Shown in pieces: positions 1 through 7,370 of a DNA stretch of 19,442 bases. Both the position numbers and the translations under genes were made by a program. The notes beneath the pieces are model-generated. The model was given only the letters and a program-made list of their open reading frames with translations. It searched no databases and was not told the DNA's origin. This DNA is from Methylovulum sp. (GTDB lineage: Bacteria > Pseudomonadota > Gammaproteobacteria > Methylococcales > Methylomonadaceae). Each line of letters begins with the position of its first letter. Position 1 is the first letter of the stretch. Where the stretch lies: positions 1 to 19,442 of the forward strand of contig JACXTQ010000114.1 in assembly GCA_016919605.1 (NCBI GenBank). The letters run 5' to 3'.

Positions 1-1453
1 ACGGCTCCAAGCTCATGCCGTGCGCTTTGGGGATGCCGCGTTCATCTAAGAAATCTTTATAAACGACTAAGCTAATGTCGCCGCCTTCACCGTTGCCGTT
101 AGTGGTAAAGGATTTTTCGACATGGTCATGGAACATCCAGATGCCTTGGCCGAAGCTGTGCAGGCCGTCGTCAACACCGCTCAGTTCCAAATCTATACGT
201 TGGGCTGGAGTCATGCCGTGGACATCACGGGTGATGTAAGAACTAGGGCCGTTATCAACACCGTCATAATGGGTAATGGTCGGTTTATGGCCGTGGATAT
301 GCAGAGCCAGGTCTTCGGTATGGCCGTTCAGCACCCGCAGCTTGACCTTTTTGTCCTGCTCCATTTCAATCAGCGATTCGCGTAGGGTGTACGGGAACGA
401 GCGGCCATTGAGCATAAAATAATCATCGGTGGCATCGGTGATGTCATATTCCATGTTCATGTGTTTGGCGATCAAACGCGGGTCATTGGCGGAACGGGCT
501 ACCACTTCGTGCAGTTCTTTGTCAGCGGTTTCGTAGTGCAAATCATATTCGCGGGAATACTTTTCCAACACCGCTACGGACGGATGGCGTACTTGCCCCG
601 CCCCAACGTTCAGGGTTTGCACCCAGTTGTTAGGACGGTTTTCCTCAACCACAAACATGCCCTGCAACCCCATAGGGATATGCGTATGCGGCTGGACGTG
701 GCAATGGTAGTACATGGTGCCGGGTTGGCGTGGCTTAATGACATAGGTCTTGGTTTCGCCCGGCATGGTGTCCATATTGCTGGTTTGGCCGACACCGTCA
801 TTGCCACCGCCGGAATGATCCATAAACGGATGGTCGATGCCGTGCAAATGGATGGAATGCGGCAGGTAATGGGTGTTTTCCAACACAATCCAGACCGTAT
901 CATCCTGCTCGACCCGAATCACTGGTGAGGGGACACGCAACAGCGGGTTGGCTTCCGGTTCGTACAGGCTGAGGGTGGACATATCGCGGGTTTTGGGCGC
1001 ATACACCCAAAAAGTCGGCTGGATACCGGGGGCAATGTCAAAAGTGGTGATCGGGTTTTTGACATCGGGCGAACGTCCATTTAACTCGACGATTTCCAGT
1101 TTGATGATAATTTTGTCAGGATCACCGTCGCCGTCCATATCATCCGACATAGTGATGGCATCAGCGGCAAGCTGAGTTGCCATCAGCGTGTCCATCGAAA
1201 TGTTGTTAGTACCTTTGACAAACGCGGCAATATCGGCAGGATTATCAGGGTTGCACAGGTTAGATGCTTGGATAGACACGCCGTCAATGACCTGTTCTTT
1301 GCGCCATTCGGGTGCAGTAAAGTTTGAACAGACCTCTTCCGGTTGCCCCATCTCAACTTTGGCGGTCGGTGGCAAATCAGTGATCGCCTGGCTCAAAGAA
1401 TGGGTCAGGAGCAACACCGCGCCCCCTGTGTAGGTAAGAAGTTTTTTACGCAT
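1..1453 (-). CDS. Secreted two-domain multicopper oxidase, 3' end outside window
   Basis: The first 484 residues are present; the reading frame is open at the window edge. Residues 1-23 form a signal peptide (MRKK, a hydrophobic run, then SQA), so the protein should be periplasmic or exported. Domain 1 has H199, HLHG (202-205) and a cluster HCHVQPHTHIPM (250-261) that supplies a type 1 copper site (Cys251, later His and Met261) and HxH ligands. Domain 2 has HIHGH (385-389) and FHDH (441-444) but no type 1 Cys in the part seen. A T1 site only in domain 1 matches the type C two-domain oxidases, such as the Nitrosomonas europaea enzyme, which oxidise a substrate and reduce oxygen at a trinuclear cluster. 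DMDGDGDPD (105-113) resembles a calcium-binding loop. GAGGA lies 7 bases before the ATG and supports this start. The substrate (phenolics, Cu(I) or Fe(II)) cannot be told from sequence. Confidence 0.88.
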   Translation of the reverse strand, partial: MRKKLLTYTGGAVLLLTHSLSQAITDLPPTAKVEMGQPEEVCSNFTAPEWRKEQVIDGVSIQASNLCNPDNPADIAAFVKGTNNISMDTLMATQLAADAITMSDDMDGDGDPDKIIIKLEIVELNGRSPDVKNPITTFDIAPGIQPTFWVYAPKTRDMSTLSLYEPEANPLLRVPSPVIRVEQDDTVWIVLENTHYLPHSIHLHGIDHPFMDHSGGGNDGVGQTSNMDTMPGETKTYVIKPRQPGTMYYHCHVQPHTHIPMGLQGMFVVEENRPNNWVQTLNVGAGQVRHPSVAVLEKYSREYDLHYETADKELHEVVARSANDPRLIAKHMNMEYDITDATDDYFMLNGRSFPYTLRESLIEMEQDKKVKLRVLNGHTEDLALHIHGHKPTITHYDGVDNGPSSYITRDVHGMTPAQRIDLELSGVDDGLHSFGQGIWMFHDHVEKSFTTNGNGEGGDISLVVYKDFLDERGIPKAHGMSLEP

Positions 1454-1858
1454 AAGATGTCCTCAAAACACACGATTGACGAAAATAAACGCCGCTAAGG
1501 TAAACGGAAGGTGACTAACTCCCTATTTTAGCGCAATAAAGCCCTCAAGTCTTTCCCATATCATTAGGGCGGTAATTCCTGTCTGCGCAAGGTGGCAAGG
1601 TTTAGGGCAAAAGCTTGCCCAAAGCGGTTGGCCGGTTAGCCAAAGCCAGGGAATTGGGTCAGATAACGCGATTTAAGGGGATTGGGAAATGGATACTGTT
1701 TGCCTAACTTAACGGGATTATTAGCCCTGTCAATGCCAGAGCGCTTAAACGGCCTTAGCAATACCAATAGCGCCATCTTAAGTCGTTAGCGGTACTAAAC
1801 TTACTTTCAAAAGCGCAATGCTTTATCATTGGCGCATCAACATTGCGAGCTAACTTTC
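1454..1858. other. Intergenic gap between divergent genes
   Basis: I see no coding sequence with a ribosome binding site here. The gap separates two divergently transcribed genes, so it should carry both promoters, but I could not pick convincing -35/-10 pairs. It contains small hairpins, for example GGGCAA-AAGC-TTGCCC at 1605-1620 and TTGGC-N6-GCCAA at 1628-1643. Neither is followed by a T-tract on either strand, so they are not ordinary terminators. Confidence 0.5.
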
Positions 1859-4084
1859 ATGAATCCCGTACCCCAACCTACCGACCGCCGTTTATCCCTG
1901 ATTTTGCTGTTCGCTGTGACCTTATTCACCAGCGCATCACTGATGTTTGTCTTGCAGCCATTATTTGGCAAGATTTTATTGCCGCTCTTAGGCGGCTCAC
2001 CGGCGGTGTGGAACACTTGCATGGTGTTTTACCAAAGCATCTTATTTTTGGGCTATCTGTACGCACACACGCTATCGACGCGCTTGGGCCCAGGCCAACA
2101 AATCGTTGTCCATACCGCTATCATTTTATTAAGCGTGTTGGCCTTACCGGTCGGCTTGCCCGAACAGGTCACGCCGCCGACTGAAAGCAACCCGACTTTT
2201 TGGCTATTATCAACCTTGGCCTTAGCCATCGGCTTGCCGTTTTTTGTGCTGTCTACCACCGCCCCACTGATCCAAAAATGGTTTGCGCAAATCGGTCATG
2301 ACAGTAGCCACGATCCGTATTTTTTGTATGCCGCCAGCAACACCGGCAGCTTGTTGGCCTTATTGAGCTATCCGTTTATAGTAGAACCTAACATCGGCTT
2401 GGCTGCCCAGCAAACGGACTGGAGCCTAGGTTATGCTGTCTTAGGCGTACTGATCGCCGCCTGCGCGGCTTTGTTGTGGAAAAACCGTAATGCCGCCGCC
2501 CCTGAAAACACGGCCAGCACCGACAAAATCCCGATGCTGACGCAACTGCATTGGCTGGCTCTGGCCTTAGTTCCCTCTAGCTTGTTACTAGGATTAACCA
2601 ACTTCATCAGCACCGATATTGCCTCCGTGCCACTGTTGTGGATTATCCCGCTGACCGTGTATTTGCTGTCTTTCATCATCGTGTTTTCCAAATGGAACGA
2701 TGCCATCCATCCGGTGATGGTGCGCCTACAGCCTATTTTCCTGATCCCGTTCATCGCCTACGCCTTCATCAATCCGGCGGATTTGCCCTATTGGGCCTAT
2801 TTAGTCTTACATGTCATCGCATTCTTTTTTGCGATTATGGTCTGTCATGGCGAATTGGCGAAATTACGGCCATCTACCCAGCATTTGACCCGTTATTATC
2901 TCATCATGTCCTTTGCCGGTATGTTGGGGGGGATGTTCAACACCTTTGTCGCGCCGTTCATTTTCAACGGCATTTACGAATACCCCATCATGATCGTGGC
3001 CGCCTTGCTATTGCGCCCTGGTTTGCCCTTGGCCTTAAACCGGCGGCTACTTTGGCAACTGCTCCCCCCTGCCCTGTTATTGGTCATGGGTTGGGCACTG
3101 TATGCCAGCATCGGTAATTTGCTGGATTATTTTGATGCCATCGCCATCACCCTAATGGTGTTGACTTGTGGGATTTTTTTCTTCCGCAACCAACCCGTCA
3201 CCTTGGCCTTGTTGGCCGGTGTGGTCATTTTCCTCGCACTCGGCGTGCATAGCCTGTCATCGCACACCCTGTATCAGGAGCGCACTTTCTTTGGTGTCCT
3301 TGCCGTACGCGAAAGCACCTTAACCGATGAACAAGGCCAACCGGAAACCTACCACGAGTTGTTCCACGGCACTACTAAACATGGGGCCCAACGGCTGGCC
3401 GCCAACCTTAGCACCATCCCTTTAACTTATTACAGCCGTCCTGGGCCCATGGGCCAGTTGTTCAAAGCCTATGATGGCGTTGACCAAAATTGGCATATCG
3501 GTATTGTCGGCTTGGGTGCAGGGGCACTGGCTTGTTATGCAAAACCACAACAAAGCTGGACGCTGTATGAAATTGACCCACTGGTAGTGGACATTGCCAG
3601 CAACCCGCTGTATTTCACATACCTGAGCCAATGCAATAAAAGTGCGAAAATGAGTGTCGGCGATGCCCGTTTGTCACTGGCGCAAGAACCTGACCACAGT
3701 TTTGATTTGCTGGTGATGGATGCGTTCAGCTCCGATGCGGTACCGACCCACTTGCTTACCGAAGAAGCGATCAAGCTGTATTTCCAAAAGCTCAAACCTA
3801 ACGGCATCTTAGCTTTCCACATCACCAACCGCCATTTGTTGCTGAAAAAAGTCCTGTCCATCCACGCCGAACATTTGCACTTGGCGGCCCTGATTGAAGA
3901 GTTTACCCCGCCGGACAACCAGCCGCTGGTGGTGGCGACCGATTGGGTGGCAATGGCTAACCAAGAGCACATTTTAGAGCCGCTGCACACTAGCCAGTTG
4001 GGCGATTGGCAAAAAATGCCGCTCTATTTTGATATGAATCCGTGGACGGATGACTTTACTAATATCGTGCGGATTTGGAAATAA
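1859..4084 (+). CDS. Membrane-anchored spermidine-synthase-like protein (fused MFS-type/SpeE-type)
   Basis: This 741-residue protein has two parts. The first roughly 480 residues are a series of hydrophobic membrane segments with short loops, starting with one at about residues 11-35. The last roughly 200 residues form a Rossmann-fold methyltransferase-type domain related to polyamine aminopropyltransferases. It has the glycine motif GLGAGAL near residue 550, an acidic strand end YEID near 570, GDAR near 600 and DAFSSDAVPTHLLT near 620. This is the family annotated as fused MFS/spermidine synthase. Members lack a proven common reaction, and polyamine synthesis should not be assumed. I chose the ATG at 1859 over an in-frame TTG at 1829 because the extra ten residues are not membrane-like and the ATG leads straight into the first membrane segment. 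The ribosome binding site is weak. The gene appears to be a single-gene unit. Confidence 0.85.
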   Translation: MNPVPQPTDRRLSLILLFAVTLFTSASLMFVLQPLFGKILLPLLGGSPAVWNTCMVFYQSILFLGYLYAHTLSTRLGPGQQIVVHTAIILLSVLALPVGLPEQVTPPTESNPTFWLLSTLALAIGLPFFVLSTTAPLIQKWFAQIGHDSSHDPYFLYAASNTGSLLALLSYPFIVEPNIGLAAQQTDWSLGYAVLGVLIAACAALLWKNRNAAAPENTASTDKIPMLTQLHWLALALVPSSLLLGLTNFISTDIASVPLLWIIPLTVYLLSFIIVFSKWNDAIHPVMVRLQPIFLIPFIAYAFINPADLPYWAYLVLHVIAFFFAIMVCHGELAKLRPSTQHLTRYYLIMSFAGMLGGMFNTFVAPFIFNGIYEYPIMIVAALLLRPGLPLALNRRLLWQLLPPALLLVMGWALYASIGNLLDYFDAIAITLMVLTCGIFFFRNQPVTLALLAGVVIFLALGVHSLSSHTLYQERTFFGVLAVRESTLTDEQGQPETYHELFHGTTKHGAQRLAANLSTIPLTYYSRPGPMGQLFKAYDGVDQNWHIGIVGLGAGALACYAKPQQSWTLYEIDPLVVDIASNPLYFTYLSQCNKSAKMSVGDARLSLAQEPDHSFDLLVMDAFSSDAVPTHLLTEEAIKLYFQKLKPNGILAFHITNRHLLLKKVLSIHAEHLHLAALIEEFTPPDNQPLVVATDWVAMANQEHILEPLHTSQLGDWQKMPLYFDMNPWTDDFTNIVRIWK

Positions 4085-4135
4085 CCGAGGGGCCCAGGCT
4101 TAAGATCGCTAAGGCACTGGAGAACTAACACTGTC

Positions 4136-4158
4136 AAGACGTTGCACAACAACGTCTT
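4136..4158. repeat. Interspersed palindrome, copy 1
   Basis: Perfect 9-bp stem AAGACGTTG / CAACGTCTT with a 5-base loop. The core GACGTTG...CAACGTC is shared with the palindromes at 4181-4209 and 6533-6559, so this is one member of a dispersed REP-like family rather than a gene-specific terminator. Confidence 0.75.
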
Positions 4159-4180
4159 AAAACCTGATAAGCGGAAAAGT

Positions 4181-4209
4181 GCAGAGACGTTACCATGCAA
4201 CGTCTCTGC
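4181..4209. repeat. Interspersed palindrome, copy 2
   Basis: Perfect 11-bp stem GCAGAGACGTT / AACGTCTCTGC around a 7-base centre. Same family as the copies at 4136-4158 and 6533-6559. It lies only 22 bp after copy 1, so the two form a tandem pair, as paired REP-type elements often do. Confidence 0.78.
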
Positions 4210-4257
4210 AACAAATACTATTTAGATACACGTTTAAACAAAATCAGAAACGAAAAA

Positions 4258-4377
4258 TCATTCCGCAATCAAACTGAAAAATAAGTTAAGCATTTGCATC
4301 CCCAAAACGGATAAGGGCAATGATGCAGCCACTAGCAACGTAGTAAACCCTACGGCTTGGTATAATTCTTTTTTCAT
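4258..4377 (-). CDS. Small single-pass membrane protein, 39 residues
   Basis: The ORF begins MKKELYQAVGFTTLLVAASL and ends FFSLIAE. It has a short positively charged N-terminus followed by an almost continuous hydrophobic stretch (about residues 9-37), as expected of a small inner-membrane protein or an uncleaved signal anchor. GGAGA sits 8 bases before the ATG, a better ribosome binding site than most genes in this window have, and this is the main reason to call it. I recognise no family. It is divergent from the BON-domain gene at 4684 and convergent with the gene ending at 4084. It could be a stress-type small membrane protein or the toxin half of a type I system, but I see no antitoxin RNA and give no function. 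Confidence 0.5.
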   Translation of the reverse strand: MKKELYQAVGFTTLLVAASLPLSVLGMQMLNLFFSLIAE

Positions 4378-4683
4378 AGTCTTAATCTCCGACAATTTAA
4401 TGGTTCAACGGCCTACATGCACTTAAAACCAGTGCTTGCCTAAACTAGAGCCAGTTTCGTGCCATCTCCATAAAACCACAAAAAACGCGGCTGCAAGTTA
4501 GTGTATCTATTAAATAACGCCTTAAACGCCGATTGCAGGACTCCCCCCGCAACTATTAGCAGACCAATTTTGCAGAGTAATACTTTTTTTGCAGTATTAT
4601 GGGCAATAAAAGTGTGATGACGCACAGACTGAACCTTGCATTCCATGCAAACTTAGGCTTCCCGTAATTCAAATGGAAACACG
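4378..4683. other. Intergenic region between the small membrane ORF and the BON gene
   Basis: This divergent promoter region has no credible coding sequence. It contains one inverted repeat, TAATACT (4578-4584) and AGTATTA (4593-4599), with a T-rich loop. That could be an operator or a weak hairpin about 85 bp before the BON gene. No promoter could be assigned with confidence. Confidence 0.4.
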
Positions 4684-5340
4684 ATGATGAAGACCGATAA
4701 AGAACTCCAAAAAGATGTTATCGCAGAACTTAACTTTGATCCTGCCGTTAATCAGGCGGAAATTGGCGTTGAGGTGAGAGATGGTGTCGTCACCCTGACG
4801 GGGCATGTCAGCAATTATTCAGAAAAATGGAATGCCGAAACGGCTGCGCAACGGATTGCAGGCGTGAAAGCCTTGGTAATTGATATGGACATTATCCTGC
4901 CAAAATTGAGCATACGCACAGATGCGGACATTGCCCAATCAGTAGAAAACATTTTACGCTGGAAAACGTTTTTGCCGGAAGATGCGGTCAAGATCATGAT
5001 TGAAAACGGCTGGGTCAAACTGTCGGGTGAAGTGGAGTGGGAATACCAACGCCAATTGACTATAGAGGCGATTCGCCATATCACCGGTGTGACGGGTGTG
5101 AGTGACGACATCAAACTGAAACCGAAGGCAGAGTCAAACACGATAAAACCAGTCATTGAAGCGGCATTGAAACGCCGGGCAAGGGATAGCTCGCAAAATA
5201 TCCAAGTTGCCGTCCAAGGCGGCGAAGTCACTTTGACGGGTAATGTCCTTAATTGGTCAGACCGTTATTTGGCGACCCATTCCGCTTGGAACACACCGGG
5301 AGTCAGCCAAGTAAAAGACCACATGGTTTGCGCAAATTGA
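4684..5340 (+). CDS. BON-domain protein with three BON repeats
   Basis: The 218-residue protein consists almost only of three BON domains (about residues 5-73, 78-146 and 152-217). Each has the hallmark strand-turn-strand: GVVTLTGHVSNYSEKW, GWVKLSGEVEWEYQRQ and GEVTLTGNVLNWSDRY. BON domains occur in OsmY and in proteins associated with secretins or mechanosensitive channels, and are thought to bind phospholipid or to help keep the envelope stable. There is no signal peptide or lipobox, so unlike OsmY it is probably cytoplasmic. Many three-BON proteins of this type are stress- or transport-associated, which is family-level knowledge only. There are two adjacent in-frame ATGs (4684 and 4687); GGAA upstream could serve either. 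Confidence 0.85.
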   Translation: MMKTDKELQKDVIAELNFDPAVNQAEIGVEVRDGVVTLTGHVSNYSEKWNAETAAQRIAGVKALVIDMDIILPKLSIRTDADIAQSVENILRWKTFLPEDAVKIMIENGWVKLSGEVEWEYQRQLTIEAIRHITGVTGVSDDIKLKPKAESNTIKPVIEAALKRRARDSSQNIQVAVQGGEVTLTGNVLNWSDRYLATHSAWNTPGVSQVKDHMVCAN

Positions 5341-5678
5341 TAAACCCCGTCCATATTGAAAACCGTAATTTCAAGCAATTTTTAAGGTGATGTGATTTGG
5401 CCGTTGCAAGTTAATCCGTTCGTGGTAAGCCCGTCGAACCATGGGCGGACTAACCGTCCACCCTTCGACAGGCTCCACCACAAGGGTGGTCTGGGGACAG
5501 GCGAACGGTTAATCCCCACTTGCATCGCCTATTGATGGCGTATTGAAACTACGGCTTTCAAAATGGACGAGGTATAGCAGGTTAATTCCCGATGGCATTA
5601 TTTCCACCGCCAGTTTGATGATTGGCGTTGCCGCCGCCCGTACCAGCCATAATATTCAATCATGGGAGCAAAACAATT
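5341..5678. other. Intergenic region holding a dispersed repeat
   Basis: About 120 bp of it is the repeat unit at 5405-5524. The rest, including 5525-5678 before the SOUL lipoprotein, has no reading frame with a convincing ribosome binding site. The frame extending upstream of 5679 lacks a start and reads as a low-quality proline-rich stretch. Confidence 0.45.
5405..5524. repeat. Dispersed repeat with imperfect terminal inverted repeats
   Basis: The ends are inverted: TGCAAGT (5405-5411) against ACTTGCA (5518-5524), then CCGTTCG (5416-5422) against CGAACGG (5502-5508). Inside are further short inverted segments built on GTCGAAC and CCTTCGACAGGCTC. The words CCTTCGACAGGCTC and CGAACGG recall intergenic repeats I know from many proteobacterial genomes. 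It has no coding capacity, so it is a small non-autonomous or REP/BIME-type element. Confidence 0.65.
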
Positions 5679-6296
5679 ATGAAGAACCCAATAACAATTT
5701 TAGTAAGTCTATTTTTAACCGGATGTACGGTGATGGGCATACGTAGCAGCGAAGAAGCATCTTACAGTCTATTGTCAGAAAACGGTAATATTCAAATCCG
5801 GCAGTATCCGCCTGTGCTGGTCGCGGAAACGGTTATTGAGGCCAGTTACGCGGATAGTGGCAGCATCGGTTTTAAACGCTTGGCGGGGTATATTTTCGGC
5901 GGCAATGTCCAGAAGCATAAAATGGCAATGAGTGCGCCCGTTTTACGCGAAGCTGCCAGTGAGAACATCGCCATGACCGCTCCCGTTGTGCAGCAGCAAG
6001 TGGGCAATCATTGGGTAATGACATTTGTGATGCCATCGGGTTATACACCAGAGACCTTGCCCGCTCCTTTAGACAATAAGGTAGTCATTAAACAATTGCC
6101 CGCCAAAAAAGTAGCGGTATTGCGTTATTCCGGCAGCTTAAATCAAGAACGCATTGCCGAGAAAAGCCAAATTTTGCTGGAATGGCTGGTGCAAAACCAC
6201 TACAAATTGCTATCTGCGAGCCGATCTGCTGCATTTGACCCACCGTGGACTTTGCCGTTTTTGCGCCGTAATGAAGTGCATGTGGATGTTGAATAG
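5679..6296 (+). CDS. SOUL-family haem-binding lipoprotein
   Basis: The protein has 205 residues. A short signal peptide ends in the lipobox LTGC (Cys16), so the mature protein should be lipid-anchored, probably by the product of the lgt gene that lies convergent to it. The rest matches the SOUL haem-binding family: a start like ENGNIQIRQYPPVLVAET, the central region with FKRLAGYIFGGN and KMAMSAPV, then IAMTAPVV, VMTFVMPSGYTPETLPAPLD, and the C-terminal PPWTLPFLRRNEVHV. Eukaryotic members bind haem; bacterial function is not settled. The ATG at 5679 is chosen because GGGAG lies about 11 bases upstream and because it begins the signal peptide. An upstream in-frame TTG would add 19 residues that spoil it. 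Confidence 0.88.
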   Translation: MKNPITILVSLFLTGCTVMGIRSSEEASYSLLSENGNIQIRQYPPVLVAETVIEASYADSGSIGFKRLAGYIFGGNVQKHKMAMSAPVLREAASENIAMTAPVVQQQVGNHWVMTFVMPSGYTPETLPAPLDNKVVIKQLPAKKVAVLRYSGSLNQERIAEKSQILLEWLVQNHYKLLSASRSAAFDPPWTLPFLRRNEVHVDVE

Positions 6297-6582
6297 GCGG
6301 TCAATGGCATGGCAATTGGCGAGGTTTTGTCGCAAATAGTTACAAGAGGTCTGTGGATGCTAGGCTTCTTAGCTTATCCCGCTTGGCTTTTTGGACATCC
6401 CGCCTCCAACCGCACCATGCACCCGGACACCGCTTTGACCGTCACTACAGCGTGTCCGGCCTGTTTTGATAAGCAGGCTCGCCGCGACATACCTTGAGAT
6501 CAAGCCTGGGTCTGTTCATGTGTGAGTTGGTATAGAGACGTTGCACGGCAACGTCTCTACCCTCTTTATAGTAAGGTAAACC
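6297..6582. other. Convergent intergenic region
   Basis: It lies between the SOUL gene and lgt, which converge. It holds the third copy of the dispersed palindrome (6533-6559). A 62-codon frame at 6309-6497 lacks a ribosome binding site and family features, and I do not call it. Confidence 0.5.
6533..6559. repeat. Interspersed palindrome, copy 3
   Basis: Perfect 12-bp stem TAGAGACGTTGC / GCAACGTCTCTA with a 3-base loop (ACG), the longest of the three copies. It lies 23 bp beyond the lgt stop codon and between two convergent genes, a place where it could act as a bidirectional transcript end. There is no T-tract on either side. Confidence 0.78.
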
Positions 6583-7368
6583 TCACGCAGTTTTTTTTCT
6601 GTACGCAAAATAAAATAGCAGTGCACCGACCACGATCATGGGCGTTGACAATATTTGCCCCATGGTTAGCCAATCAAACGCCAAATAACCCAGATGGGCA
6701 TCGGGCATCCGGTAAAATTCGACAAAAAACCTAAAACAACCGTAACAGAACACCGCCAAGCCTGTGGCTGCCATTACCGGACGTGGTTTGCTGGTATAGA
6801 TTTGCATAATCACAAACAGTACCAAACCTTCTAAAAAAGCCTCATACAGTTGTGAGGGATGGCGGGCCAAGGGCCCCCCGTTAGGGAAAACCATTGCCCA
6901 CGGCACATCGGTCGTCCTGCCCCACAGTTCCGAATTGATAAAATTGCCCAAACGTCCGGCCCCCAAACCGATAGGGGCCAACGGTGCTATCAGGTCAATC
7001 AGTTGCATCATGGTGCAGTTTTGTTTTTTGGCATAAAACCACATCGCCACAAACACCCCTAACATGCCACCATGAAAGGCCATGCCACCTTCCCAGATTT
7101 TAAACAGCATAATCGGGTCATGGATAAAATCGCTGAACTTATAAAACAACACATACCCTATCCTGCCGCCTAAAATCACCCCCAAAGCACCATAAGTAAC
7201 TAAGTCTTCGATGGCTTCCGGTTTGATCGGCGACCAAGGCCGTCGGGCGCTTCTTTGGCCTAAAAAGTACACGGCGACAAAACCGACCAAGTACATCAAA
7301 CCGTACCAATGGACTTTCAAGGGCCCAAGGTCTAAGGCGATAGGATTAATTTGTGGGTATGTGAGCAT
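6583..7368 (-). CDS. lgt: Prolipoprotein diacylglyceryl transferase
   Basis: Lgt moves diacylglycerol from phosphatidylglycerol to the lipobox cysteine of prolipoproteins in the inner membrane, the first step of lipoprotein maturation. The 261 residues, a normal length, carry the family signature GRLGNFINSELWGR (138-151), the HGG motif at 99-101 with the catalytic-type histidine, HPSQLYE (170-176) and about seven membrane segments. The start is separated from the gyrB stop codon by only 2 bases, so the two are probably co-transcribed and translationally coupled. This gyrB-lgt pairing is unusual: in E. coli lgt sits with thyA. The SOUL lipoprotein gene converging from the left is a plausible substrate. 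Confidence 0.97.
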   Translation of the reverse strand: MLTYPQINPIALDLGPLKVHWYGLMYLVGFVAVYFLGQRSARRPWSPIKPEAIEDLVTYGALGVILGGRIGYVLFYKFSDFIHDPIMLFKIWEGGMAFHGGMLGVFVAMWFYAKKQNCTMMQLIDLIAPLAPIGLGAGRLGNFINSELWGRTTDVPWAMVFPNGGPLARHPSQLYEAFLEGLVLFVIMQIYTSKPRPVMAATGLAVFCYGCFRFFVEFYRMPDAHLGYLAFDWLTMGQILSTPMIVVGALLFYFAYRKKTA

Positions 7369-7370
7369 GG

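Larger units (their letters stand above)
4085..4257. other. Intergenic stretch carrying two repeat hairpins
   Basis: Apart from the two palindromes listed separately (4136-4158 and 4181-4209) I see nothing coding here. The hairpins lie just downstream of the membrane-anchored SpeE-like gene and could end its transcript, but no T-tract follows either stem. Confidence 0.5.

Noticed and set aside
461..928. 155-codon plus-strand frame
   Set aside because: It is antisense to the multicopper oxidase, which has clear copper motifs; no ribosome binding site or family features.
6309..6497. 62-codon frame after the SOUL gene
   Set aside because: No ribosome binding site, no recognisable features, and it overlaps the end of a convergent intergenic region with repeat DNA.
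6533..6559. Rho-independent terminator for lgt
   Set aside because: The stem is perfect, but no T-tract follows on either strand and the same palindrome recurs elsewhere, so it is called as a repeat.
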